Shown here: piece after piece, positions 44,797-51,726 of the stretch
Numbering within the stretch: position 1 is the first letter of the stretch
Layout: each line of letters starts with the position of its first letter
From: Oscillospiraceae bacterium
Lineage (GTDB): Bacteria; Bacillota; Clostridia; Oscillospirales; Ruminococcaceae
DNA: 64,000 bases
Reading direction: 5' to 3'
Assembly (NCBI GenBank): GCA_022787085.1
Contig: JALFVE010000047.1
Span: 1 to 64,000, forward strand
Notes under the pieces: model-generated
What the model was told of the DNA's origin: nothing
Databases searched by the model: none
The model's input: only the letters and a program-made list of their open reading frames with translations
Translations under genes and position numbers: made by a program

Positions 44797-45543
44797 CTAT
44801 TTTTTATCTCCCCAGTTGGAACGGTAATATTTTTTCCGAAATTCATTGGGAGTCATGCCCGTGTATTTTTTAAAGGTGCTGATAAAATGACTGTGGGAGG
44901 AAAAAGCCAGATAATTACCGATATCCAGTGGGGAAAAATCCGAATATTTCAGCATATTCTGAGCGGTCTCCACCCGTTTTACGGCAATATAAGCCGTTAT
45001 CGTGACCCCCACCTCCTTGCGGAAAAGCCTTGACAGATATGCGGGAGAAAGTGAGGCATATTCTGCAATATCCTCCTCGGAAATTTTAGAATGAAGATGG
45101 TCGTAAATATAGTCCATAGCCATAATGATCGGCTTTGAATAAATATCTCCTCTGGCAATTTTGTTCATCCGGTCTGTAAAATCCAGCACCGCCTCCCTGT
45201 GCAGGGAATGGATATCCTCCGGGCATGAGCATTTGTCCGCCTTTGAGATGTACAGGTCGCTGAGTGTGTACGCCGATTCCATCTCCATGCCGCCCTCAAC
45301 GCAGAAGCGAGTTATAAGCGCCACAGTAATAATAAAATGATATTTCAGATTTCGCAGAGGATCGTTGGAAAGCTCCCCCGCACCGCTTCCGCCCAGAGGA
45401 GTCATATGGCGCTTAACGCCCTCCGTATCGCCGTTTTTAACGCAGTCGTAAAATTCAAATTCCTTTTCAAAGGGGGAATGCTTGAAGGCATATTCCCTGT
45501 TAAGAAATGCCTTGTAGGTAAGCTCTTTTTCCGATTGAGGCAT
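44797..45543 (-). CDS. AraC-family regulator of the beta-glucan genes
   Basis: A 248-residue regulator. The C-terminal 100 residues are the two-HTH AraC domain (SEEDIAEYASLSPAYLSRLFRKEVG, YLAFSSHSHFISTFKKYTGMTPNEFRKKYY). The N-terminal part lacks a cupin and resembles the helical sensor found in some clostridial AraC proteins. The ORF track starts at a GTG; the ATG at 45543 follows AAAGGA and is better. It lies between GH16 (downstream, same strand) and the divergent solute-binding protein, so it probably activates both. No inducer can be named. Confidence 0.88.
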   Translation of the reverse strand: MPQSEKELTYKAFLNREYAFKHSPFEKEFEFYDCVKNGDTEGVKRHMTPLGGSGAGELSNDPLRNLKYHFIITVALITRFCVEGGMEMESAYTLSDLYISKADKCSCPEDIHSLHREAVLDFTDRMNKIARGDIYSKPIIMAMDYIYDHLHSKISEEDIAEYASLSPAYLSRLFRKEVGVTITAYIAVKRVETAQNMLKYSDFSPLDIGNYLAFSSHSHFISTFKKYTGMTPNEFRKKYYRSNWGDKK

Positions 45544-45598
45544 AAGATCACGTCCTTTGAAACAATTATACACTAATTTGCGGAAAAAAGCAACAAAA

Positions 45599-45618
45599 TT
45601 CTGATATATAAATCAAAA
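45599..45618. promoter_or_regulatory. Second copy of the candidate AraC operator
   Basis: TTCTGATATATAAATCAAAA matches 16 of 20 positions of the inverted repeat upstream of GH16. It lies in the divergent region between the AraC gene and the solute-binding protein gene. Confidence 0.4.
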
Positions 45619-45701
45619 CTATGATATCTGAAACCGAAAAAACTATGTAAAATAAAAGCATAAAGCAACGGAACAGAAAACATCAACAATAAAGGAGAGA
45701 A

Positions 45702-47129
45702 ATGATTATGAAAAATTCAAAGAAAGCAATGGCATTTCTGACCGCAGTAATATCTCTGGCAGGAGTAATGACAGCCTGCTCGGACAGCAATGAGAGCGGG
45801 GCTTCAACACAGGAAAGCACCTCTGTAACCACCGAAACGACCCCCGCCAAGGAGCTTAACGAGGAGGACGCACAGATCGTAGGGGAGATCGACACAGGCG
45901 ATTCCGAGAAGCTGGAAAACGGCACAGTAAAGTGGCTTTCCTTCTGGGATCTGAATCCTGCAAACGGCAAGCCCAAGTCGGTAGAGCTTGAGCTTTTTGA
46001 AACAAAATACGGCGGCAAGATCGAGTATGTCCCCACAACATATGAGACCCGTTACAGCGACCTTTCAACTCAGGTTCTGGGCGGCACATCACCCGACCTT
46101 TTCCCCGCAGCAGACCTGGACACCTTCCCGGGAAAGGCAGTAGCGGGAATGTTCGAGCCCTTTGACGATTACCTTGACTTTGACAGCGACCTCTGGAGCA
46201 CAGGTGCAAAGAAGCTTTCCGACGCACACACATTGGGCGGCAAGCATTATGTGGCAGTGGTATCCACAGACGCAGGCTGCGTGTGCATTTACAATAAGCG
46301 CACAATGGAGGAAAACGGCTTTACCGACCCCGCAGAGCTTCTTGAGGAGGGCAAATGGGACTGGAATGCCTTCAAGGATATGTGCATGGAATTTTCCGAC
46401 AGGGAAAATAATAAATTCGGATTTGACGGCTGGTGGTTTGAGATAAATCTCCTTCTCACCACAGGAAAGCCTGTAGTAGGAATGGAAAACGGAGTAATAA
46501 CAAGCAATCTTCTCAGCCCCGAAATGGAGCGTGCGGAGAACTTCATGCTGGATATGAACAAGAACGACCTTCCTCTTCCCAAGGCAGAATTCAGCTGGGT
46601 AGAGCAGCCCCAGCGCATATCCGAGGGAACCACCCTGTTCTATCCCTGCGGAATCTGGGCGCTTTACGAGGCAGATCTTTCCAAATTCGGCAAGGAGGGC
46701 GAGATAATGTTCGTGCCCATGCCCAAGGATCCCGACGCAGATGAATATTACCTGCCCTCAGGCGTAGACGCATACGCCCTCTGCAAATCCGCACCCAATC
46801 CCGAGGGAGCAGCAGCATTTATGAAGTGCAAGCTTCTTGCAGTAGGCGATGAAAAGGCGCAGGCAATTGCAGAGAAGCAGTATCGTGAGGATTACGGCTG
46901 GACAGACGAAATGATAGATATGTGGTACAAGACCAAGGAGCTTACAAACGAAAATCCCGTAGTAGATTTCTATGCAGGCGTGTCCTCGGACCTTTACGAC
47001 CTTGTGCATAATCCCATCAAGGACGCTTCCTACAACGGCAAGGACTGGTCAACCACAAGAGATGAGATAAGTGCCCCCGCACAGAATCTTATCGACGAAA
47101 TGAACAAGAAGATCGAAGAAAATTTCTGA
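45702..47129 (+). CDS. ABC sugar-transporter solute-binding lipoprotein
   Basis: A 475-residue extracellular solute-binding protein of family 1 (lipobox GVMTAC). The usual hinge-rich two-lobe features are seen: KWLSFWDLNPANGKPKSVELELFETKYG, the LGGTSPDLFPA lobe link, FEPFDDYLDF and LPSGVDAYALCK. It should capture oligosaccharides, here probably beta-glucan fragments from the neighbouring GH16. No permease or ATPase genes are adjacent, so it must use membrane components encoded elsewhere. ATG codons at 45702 and 45708 both follow AAAGGAG; the second gives the more typical signal-peptide start MKNSKK. GH5 follows by 22 bp in the same operon. Confidence 0.88.
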   Translation: MIMKNSKKAMAFLTAVISLAGVMTACSDSNESGASTQESTSVTTETTPAKELNEEDAQIVGEIDTGDSEKLENGTVKWLSFWDLNPANGKPKSVELELFETKYGGKIEYVPTTYETRYSDLSTQVLGGTSPDLFPAADLDTFPGKAVAGMFEPFDDYLDFDSDLWSTGAKKLSDAHTLGGKHYVAVVSTDAGCVCIYNKRTMEENGFTDPAELLEEGKWDWNAFKDMCMEFSDRENNKFGFDGWWFEINLLLTTGKPVVGMENGVITSNLLSPEMERAENFMLDMNKNDLPLPKAEFSWVEQPQRISEGTTLFYPCGIWALYEADLSKFGKEGEIMFVPMPKDPDADEYYLPSGVDAYALCKSAPNPEGAAAFMKCKLLAVGDEKAQAIAEKQYREDYGWTDEMIDMWYKTKELTNENPVVDFYAGVSSDLYDLVHNPIKDASYNGKDWSTTRDEISAPAQNLIDEMNKKIEENF

Positions 47130-47151
47130 AAATAAATCGAGGTAATGGCAT

Positions 47152-48102
47152 ATGAAAAATCTTACAGGCTATAAAAAGGGAGTAAACCTTGGCGGCTGGC
47201 TCTCCCAGTGCTGCCACACCGCAGAGCATTATGATACATTCATAAGCGCAGAGGATATCGAAAAAATCGCATCATGGGGAGCAGACCATGTCCGCCTGCC
47301 CATAGACTATAACCTTGTGGAAAACGAGGACGGAAGCGAAAAGGAAAGCGGCTATGCATATATAGACAAGGCGGTAAAATGGTGCAGGCTATTCGGTCTT
47401 GATCTTATCCTCGACCTTCATAAGACCTCAGGCTTCTCCTTTGATAAGGGAGAGAATGAATCGGGATTTTTTGAGAGCGGGGAATTGCAGGAAAGATTCA
47501 TAAAACTCTGGGAACGTCTTGCAAAGCGCTATGCGGTAAATGACGGCAGCATTGCCTTTGAGCTTCTGAACGAGGTCACAGAGCAGAGCTATGCCGCAAA
47601 ATGGAACAGCATAGTCCGCAGCTGTATCGAAAGGATACGAAATATTGCCCCCGAAACGATAATACTTGTGGGCGGCTATTGGCAGAACAGCCCCGACGCA
47701 GTGCCCGACCTTGAAGCTCCCTATGACGATAAGGTAGTCTATAATTTCCACTGCTATGACCCCATGGATTTCACCCATCAGGGCGCATACTGGGTGGAGG
47801 ATATGGACCCTGCCTTCAGAAAGTCCTTTGACAGCGCAGAAATAACCCCCGAATTTTTCATGGGACGCTTTGAGCGTGCCGCAGAAGCCGCAAAGAAAAA
47901 CGGAACAGTCCTCTACTGCGGAGAATACGGCGTGATCGACAATGCCACTCCCGAGGATACAGTAAAATGGTTCAAAGCCATAAACGCAGCCTTTGAAAAA
48001 ATGGGGATCTGCCGTGCCGCATGGAGCTATAAGCAAATGGATTTCGGACTGTCCGATGAAAGGATGTCAGGCGTGATCGACGAGCTGAAAAGCTATCTGT
48101 AA
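47152..48102 (+). CDS. GH5-family beta-glucanase, cytoplasmic
   Basis: A 316-residue (beta/alpha)8 glycosidase without signal peptide. The family landmarks are GVNLGGWLSQC near the start, HVRLPIDYNL, LDLHKTSGF, the acid/base Glu in FELLNEVTEQ, NFHCYDPMDFTHQGA, and the nucleophile Glu in LYCGEYGVID. The opening NLGGWL is common in exo-1,3-beta-glucanase and related GH5 members, consistent with trimming imported mixed-linkage glucan oligosaccharides. It is cotranscribed with the solute-binding protein. Confidence 0.88.
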   Translation: MKNLTGYKKGVNLGGWLSQCCHTAEHYDTFISAEDIEKIASWGADHVRLPIDYNLVENEDGSEKESGYAYIDKAVKWCRLFGLDLILDLHKTSGFSFDKGENESGFFESGELQERFIKLWERLAKRYAVNDGSIAFELLNEVTEQSYAAKWNSIVRSCIERIRNIAPETIILVGGYWQNSPDAVPDLEAPYDDKVVYNFHCYDPMDFTHQGAYWVEDMDPAFRKSFDSAEITPEFFMGRFERAAEAAKKNGTVLYCGEYGVIDNATPEDTVKWFKAINAAFEKMGICRAAWSYKQMDFGLSDERMSGVIDELKSYL

Positions 48103-48129
48103 AAATCATCTTCCTCTTTAAAAAATACA

Positions 48130-48170
48130 TATCCCGCAGATGTTTAAAACGCCTGCGGGATAATTTTTTT
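48130..48170 (+). terminator. Terminator of the glucan operon
   Basis: TATCCCGCAG and CTGCGGGATA form a 10-bp stem followed by ATTTTTTT. It overlaps the end of the convergent DUF2828-like gene by two bases. Confidence 0.8.
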
Positions 48171-49644
48171 ATGAAGCAACAGCGCTGTATCTTTCCCGTC
48201 CGATTATCTCATCCATAACAGCCATGGGGGAGATATTGCCCGACTTCACCATGTCAAATATAGCAGGAGAGAAGCCCGAAACCAGAGCAGCGCCCGTCCG
48301 TGAAAGGGTAACGGGAATCGCCGAGCCTCTGCTGCAAAGATTCCAGAAAACAATTTCGGGAAGCTCGTAGCCATATAAGGCATATCTCTTCTTCATAATA
48401 TTGAAGAGGGGCTGACTGTTTCCGCCCTCAACGCACATATCGAACTGCATATCCGAAAGGATGTACAGTCTTTTTGGCATATCGCTTTTGGGGACCTTGT
48501 TTGAAACGGCAGTTTTCAGAATAAGATGGAAAACCGCCTCAAGGTTGGTGTTTGCGCACTCATTGAAGGAAGCGCAGTACTGAGCCTTTTCGGAAATGTC
48601 ACCGCCCTTGACTTCAACGAGGCGGGGCTTTTCGGAAAAGGTGATGAAATGACCGCTGAAAGCTCCCTTGTTATGCTCGGCAAAGTAAATGCCAAGGGAA
48701 AGCGCAGCGTCAATGGGACGGGGATTATTGCCCCATGTCATTGAGCCCGAGCCGTCAATTACCGCAATGGCATTTTCGGTGGAAGCGCCATGGTCGGGCA
48801 GACTGTTCCATGTAACGTCCAGAGCCTTTTTCTCCTCTGCCGAAAGCGTATCGGTAAGCACCCTGCGGATTATTTCATAGGGATAAAGGGTGTCTGCATG
48901 AAGCACAGCCTTGCCCGAGCTTACATTTTGGAGATATTCGCTGTACCGCTCGCCGTCGTTTCGGATAAAAGCCTTTTTGTACTTGAACATAGCACCCGAG
49001 GGCTGCTTCTCGTAGTCAAAGGTGTAATCCATGACTCTGAGGCGGTTTTCGGTAATGTCGGTGTATTTTCTCAGAGCGGAAAGGGACTTGCGGTAATTCT
49101 TCTCGCTCATGCCCATATTATCGCAGAGTCTTTTTGCATTTCTGACAGTTTCCTCAGAGGAAGCGTTCACCGAGGGAAGCCATTTGGCAAGGAGAGAAAC
49201 GGGCTTGCCCTCCGCCATTCCCGCAATATCCTCATCGAGCTGAGCCTTGATGAGCTTAACGGCTTCATCCTCGCAGGGGGTGTCCAGAAGAGTGCAGAGA
49301 TCGTCAAATCTGCCGTATTCCGCAAAAAGGGGAATGTTCCTGATAACGCTTTCGGGAGCGGAAAAAGCAAGGTGCTTTACCGCAATGCGGAAAAAGCGTC
49401 TTTCCCCCAGACCGCCTCTGACATCTCTTGCAAAGAAGATGATCTTCATGGTCTTTTCGGGATCTTCGGCATATGCCCTGAGAACAGCCTTGCCGATCTC
49501 CTCCTCGGAGGAATTTCTCATAGCCCCCGCCTTGAAAAACAGGTCGAGGCAATCGGAATGGGTGGATATGTAAGCCCTTCCGCCGTTTTCGGTAAAGGTT
49601 TCGTTAGAAGTTTCCTTCATAGCATTTAAAAAATCAAACATCAT
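48169..49644 (-). CDS. TROVE/DUF2828-like protein with vWA domain (Ro-like)
   Basis: A 491-residue cytoplasmic protein. The N-terminal about 270 residues are helical with TROVE/DUF2828 features (GGRAYISTHSDCLDLFF, ARDVRGGLGERRFFRIAVKHL, ARYGRFDDLC-like IPLFAEYGRFDDL). The C-terminal part is a von Willebrand A domain with an intact MIDAS, VIDGSGSMTWG (Asp297), and ILSDMQFD. Ro60/Rsr proteins have the same helical ring plus vWA arrangement and bind Y RNAs and damaged RNAs. Here the gene lies downstream of rtcB and an array of structured RNA units on the same strand, fitting a Ro-like partner for those RNAs. AAAAGGAG precedes the ATG pair. Precise family (DUF2828 or TROVE) needs a profile search. 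Confidence 0.78.
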   Translation of the reverse strand: MMFDFLNAMKETSNETFTENGGRAYISTHSDCLDLFFKAGAMRNSSEEEIGKAVLRAYAEDPEKTMKIIFFARDVRGGLGERRFFRIAVKHLAFSAPESVIRNIPLFAEYGRFDDLCTLLDTPCEDEAVKLIKAQLDEDIAGMAEGKPVSLLAKWLPSVNASSEETVRNAKRLCDNMGMSEKNYRKSLSALRKYTDITENRLRVMDYTFDYEKQPSGAMFKYKKAFIRNDGERYSEYLQNVSSGKAVLHADTLYPYEIIRRVLTDTLSAEEKKALDVTWNSLPDHGASTENAIAVIDGSGSMTWGNNPRPIDAALSLGIYFAEHNKGAFSGHFITFSEKPRLVEVKGGDISEKAQYCASFNECANTNLEAVFHLILKTAVSNKVPKSDMPKRLYILSDMQFDMCVEGGNSQPLFNIMKKRYALYGYELPEIVFWNLCSRGSAIPVTLSRTGAALVSGFSPAIFDMVKSGNISPMAVMDEIIGRERYSAVAS

Positions 49645-49661
49645 AAAACACTCCTTTTCAC

Positions 49662-49840
49662 AAGACAGGATTTTATACTAAACACCTATTGAATTATGGG
49701 AATCTCTCGCCGCAAAATCCATATATGCAAGCTTTTGCGGCGATTTCTTCTCCATAATTCTAATGGTGTTTAGTATTACCGATAAAATCGGGCAGGATTT
49801 GAACCTGCATTAACCAATTAAAAAATGCTGTGACTGTCTT
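49662..49840 (-). ncRNA. RtcB-locus RNA unit 6 (tRNA-like, split by MITE)
   Basis: Reading the minus strand, the outer stem AAGACAG pairs with CTGTCTT on the far side of the MITE. CACAGCA follows the 5' strand. Inside are a T-arm, GCAGG-TTCAAAT-CCTGC (49792-49808), and an acceptor-like hairpin, CCGAT-TTT-ATCGG. The D-arm side expected from unit 1 is absent, perhaps lost at the insertion. It lies just upstream of the DUF2828-like start codon. Confidence 0.6.
49675..49776. mobile_element. 102-bp MITE, copy 3, inside RNA unit 6
   Basis: The same element as at 12124 and 13828 but in the opposite orientation. Its reverse complement differs from copy 2 by one base. It separates the two strands of the outer stem of the last structured RNA unit, so it inserted into the array. 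Confidence 0.85.
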
Positions 49841-49855
49841 AAAATTTTTGCTGAC

Positions 49856-49926
49856 AAGGCTCATTTCCTCGCAGCGCCCGAAATGAGCAGACTGCGTCCC
49901 ATCGGAAAAATTGCTGATCGAGCCTT
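49856..49926 (-). ncRNA. RtcB-locus RNA unit 5
   Basis: Outer stem AAGGCTC/GAGCCTT with GATCAGCAA just inside. A second helix TTTCC/GGAAA and a third CGCAG/CTGCG follow inward, giving a stacked three-helix fold of 71 nt. No T-arm is present. Confidence 0.65.
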
Positions 49927-49942
49927 TAAAAGAGGGAATTAC

Positions 49943-50066
49943 ACGGCTCATAAATTATTTTTTGCTATTCCCCTTTGAAAGGGTCTGTGATTCGAACACA
50001 GTACAAGCGAAGAGCCTGTTATAGCAGCCATGAAAATAAGTTTCTTTGAATTGCTGTTTGAGCCGT
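49943..50066 (-). ncRNA. RtcB-locus RNA unit 4 (tRNA-like)
   Basis: Outer stem ACGGCTCA/TGAGCCGT with AACAGCAA inside, an inner TGCTAT/ATAGCA stem in the anticodon-stem position, a T-arm CTGTG-TTCGAAT-CACAG (49985-50001), and an acceptor-like hairpin CCCTTTCAAAGGG. A D-arm is not clear. Length is 124 nt. Confidence 0.68.
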
Positions 50067-50089
50067 AAATTAAAGAAAAATATTTAAAC

Positions 50090-50143
50090 AAGGCACTGTA
50101 ATTTCACGTGGCAGGTGAATCAGAATTTTGCTGTATGTGCCTT
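50090..50143 (-). ncRNA. RtcB-locus RNA unit 3
   Basis: Outer stem AAGGCAC/GTGCCTT with TACAGCAA inside and a small inner hairpin TTCAC-CTGCCAC-GTGAA. 54 nt, with no tRNA-like arms. Confidence 0.65.
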
Positions 50144-50156
50144 TAAGAATTTTTTC

Positions 50157-50205
50157 AAGGCGCATAAATCTTTAAATAATCAATAAAAATTGCTGTCTGC
50201 GCCTT
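50157..50205 (-). ncRNA. RtcB-locus RNA unit 2
   Basis: Outer stem AAGGCGCA/TGCGCCTT, 8 bp, with GACAGCAA inside and an A/U-rich loop without obvious inner helices. 49 nt, the shortest unit. Confidence 0.65.
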
Positions 50206-50220
50206 ATATTAAATTTTTCT

Positions 50221-50325
50221 CGGTGCATTTTGATGTTTTCTTGTTGCTCTGCCCACTGAGCTACGGGTCGCCCCGACAGGAATCGAACCTGTGACACGCA
50301 AGGACAAGATTTGCTGTTAGCACCG
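50221..50325 (-). ncRNA. RtcB-locus RNA unit 1, circularly permuted tRNA mimic
   Basis: Minus strand: outer stem CGGTGC/GCACCG with AACAGCAA inside; then CTTGT/ACAAG in the position of an anticodon stem; a T-arm ACAGG-TTCGATT-CCTGT; a shortened acceptor stem CGGG/CCCG closed by a GCGA tetraloop; TA as tRNA positions 8-9; a D-arm GCTC-AGTGGGCA-GAGC; one A; then ACAAG. The tRNA body is thus opened at the anticodon loop and closed at the acceptor end. It cannot be aminoacylated as drawn. It begins 8 nt after the rtcB stop codon. Confidence 0.78.
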
Positions 50326-50333
50326 CATAAAAA

Positions 50334-51578
50334 TTAACCTTTAACTACCCCCACCGTAAACAGCTTTTTGACAGCTTCGGTAAGGTCACGCTGATTATCC
50401 ATCACCGTGTCAATGTCCTTGTAAGCGAATCGGGATTCCTCCGCAACATCCGCCTTCTTGTTTTTGCCAAGAACAACATTGTTAGCCTTGAGGTCGTTAA
50501 TAACCGTATCGACGGCGAATTTCTGCATAGCCGCAGTACGGGAATAAAGCCTGCCCGCCCCGTGGGAGGAGGACATAAAGCTGTCGGGATCGCCCTTTCC
50601 CCTGACAATGTAGCTGTAAGAGCCCATTGAACCCGGGATAATGCCCATCTCGCCCTCTCTTGCGCTTATGGCACCCTTTCGGTGAACGAAAACGTCCTTG
50701 CCGAAGTGATTTTCAAGAGCGGCGTAATTGTGATGGCAGTTGATCTCACCCGAGAAATGCGCCTCAAGCCCCGTGTATTTAAGCACATATTTAGAGAATA
50801 TATCCCTGACCTTACTTAGCATTGCAGCACGGTTTTCGTAAGCGAAATCCATGGAGAGCCGCATCCAGTCAAGGTATCGCTTACCCTCGGGGGAATCCGC
50901 AGGGAGAAAGGGGAGCCGCCATTCGGGGGGAACAGAACTGTGCCATTTCTCATTAAGCTTCGCCGCAATGCCGCCGAAATGCTCGCATACCCTGTATCCG
51001 AAATTTCTGCTGCCCGAGTGGAGCATGATGGTGCAAAGCCCCTTTTCGTCCTCCTGCAGCTCAATGAAATGGTTGCCGCCGCCCAGAGTACCCACCTGAA
51101 AATAGCCGTCCTCAATGTTATTTATAAGCTCGGGGTCGCTTTCATATTTTGAAAGCTCCTCCTTCGCCCTGTCAAGAACAGCCGAAGTCTGCGGCGTCTT
51201 GTAATGCGCAAAGTCCGTGGGAATGTTTCTGAGGATATCGCCGACGATCGCCTGCAAAAGAGTGCCGCTGCCCGTAACAGTCTCACGGAGCGCCGAAACG
51301 GGGATATCCGTCTGGAGAAAAGCCATTCCGCAGCCGATGTCCACACCCACCGCATTGGGAATAACAGCGCCGTCGCAGGCAATCACCCCGCCTATGGGCA
51401 TCCCCTTTCCTGTGTGAGTGTCGGGCATAAGTGCCGCCCATTTATATGTAAAGGGAAGCTGAGCGATGTGCTCTGCCTGCTCAAGGCAGCTTTCCTCGAT
51501 AGTGCCCTTCTGTGCCCATATCTTGATGGGGAATCTGCCGTTAACATTATGTACGAACAATCTGCTCAGTCCTTTCAT
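50334..51578 (-). CDS. rtcB: RtcB-family RNA ligase
   Basis: A 414-residue GTP- and Mn2+-dependent ligase joining RNA 2',3'-cyclic phosphate or 3'-phosphate ends to 5'-OH ends. Motifs: PDTHTGKGMPIGGV, the metal-binding Asp/Cys in VGVDIGCGMAF, GGGNHFIEL, HSGSRNFG, CHHNYA, and the guanylation region VHRKGAISAREGEMGIIPGSMGSYSYIV with the SSSHGAGR loop. The ORF track begins at a TTG (51608); the ATG at 51578 starts the conserved protein. It is followed at once by the six-unit RNA array and a Ro-like protein on the same strand, and is divergent from two WYL regulators, a context of RNA repair. No archease gene is visible. Confidence 0.95.
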   Translation of the reverse strand: MKGLSRLFVHNVNGRFPIKIWAQKGTIEESCLEQAEHIAQLPFTYKWAALMPDTHTGKGMPIGGVIACDGAVIPNAVGVDIGCGMAFLQTDIPVSALRETVTGSGTLLQAIVGDILRNIPTDFAHYKTPQTSAVLDRAKEELSKYESDPELINNIEDGYFQVGTLGGGNHFIELQEDEKGLCTIMLHSGSRNFGYRVCEHFGGIAAKLNEKWHSSVPPEWRLPFLPADSPEGKRYLDWMRLSMDFAYENRAAMLSKVRDIFSKYVLKYTGLEAHFSGEINCHHNYAALENHFGKDVFVHRKGAISAREGEMGIIPGSMGSYSYIVRGKGDPDSFMSSSHGAGRLYSRTAAMQKFAVDTVINDLKANNVVLGKNKKADVAEESRFAYKDIDTVMDNQRDLTEAVKKLFTVGVVKG

Positions 51579-51726
51579 GTCGCTTTCGATGTTTCCATTA
51601 TAAACCAAAAAAACTCATTCGTCATTTAAAAAAGTCTGCGAACACTCTGATGCGTATTGATTTGATTTTCAAAATGTGATATTATGGAAATACAATAAAA
51701 TAATTTATAAGAACGAAGGTGAGAAC

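Noticed and set aside
48790-49629. Plus-strand ORF of 279 codons
   Set aside because: Antisense to the vWA/DUF2828-like gene with its MIDAS motif and ribosome site.
49662-50325. CRISPR array
   Set aside because: The units are regularly spaced but of unequal length, lack an identical repeat, and share structure and a short motif only. No cas genes are nearby.
49801-50333. tRNA gene cluster
   Set aside because: T-arms (TTCGAAT, TTCAAAT, TTCGATT) are present, but no unit has a 7-bp acceptor stem, an anticodon loop or the normal arm order. They are tRNA-like units, not tRNA genes.
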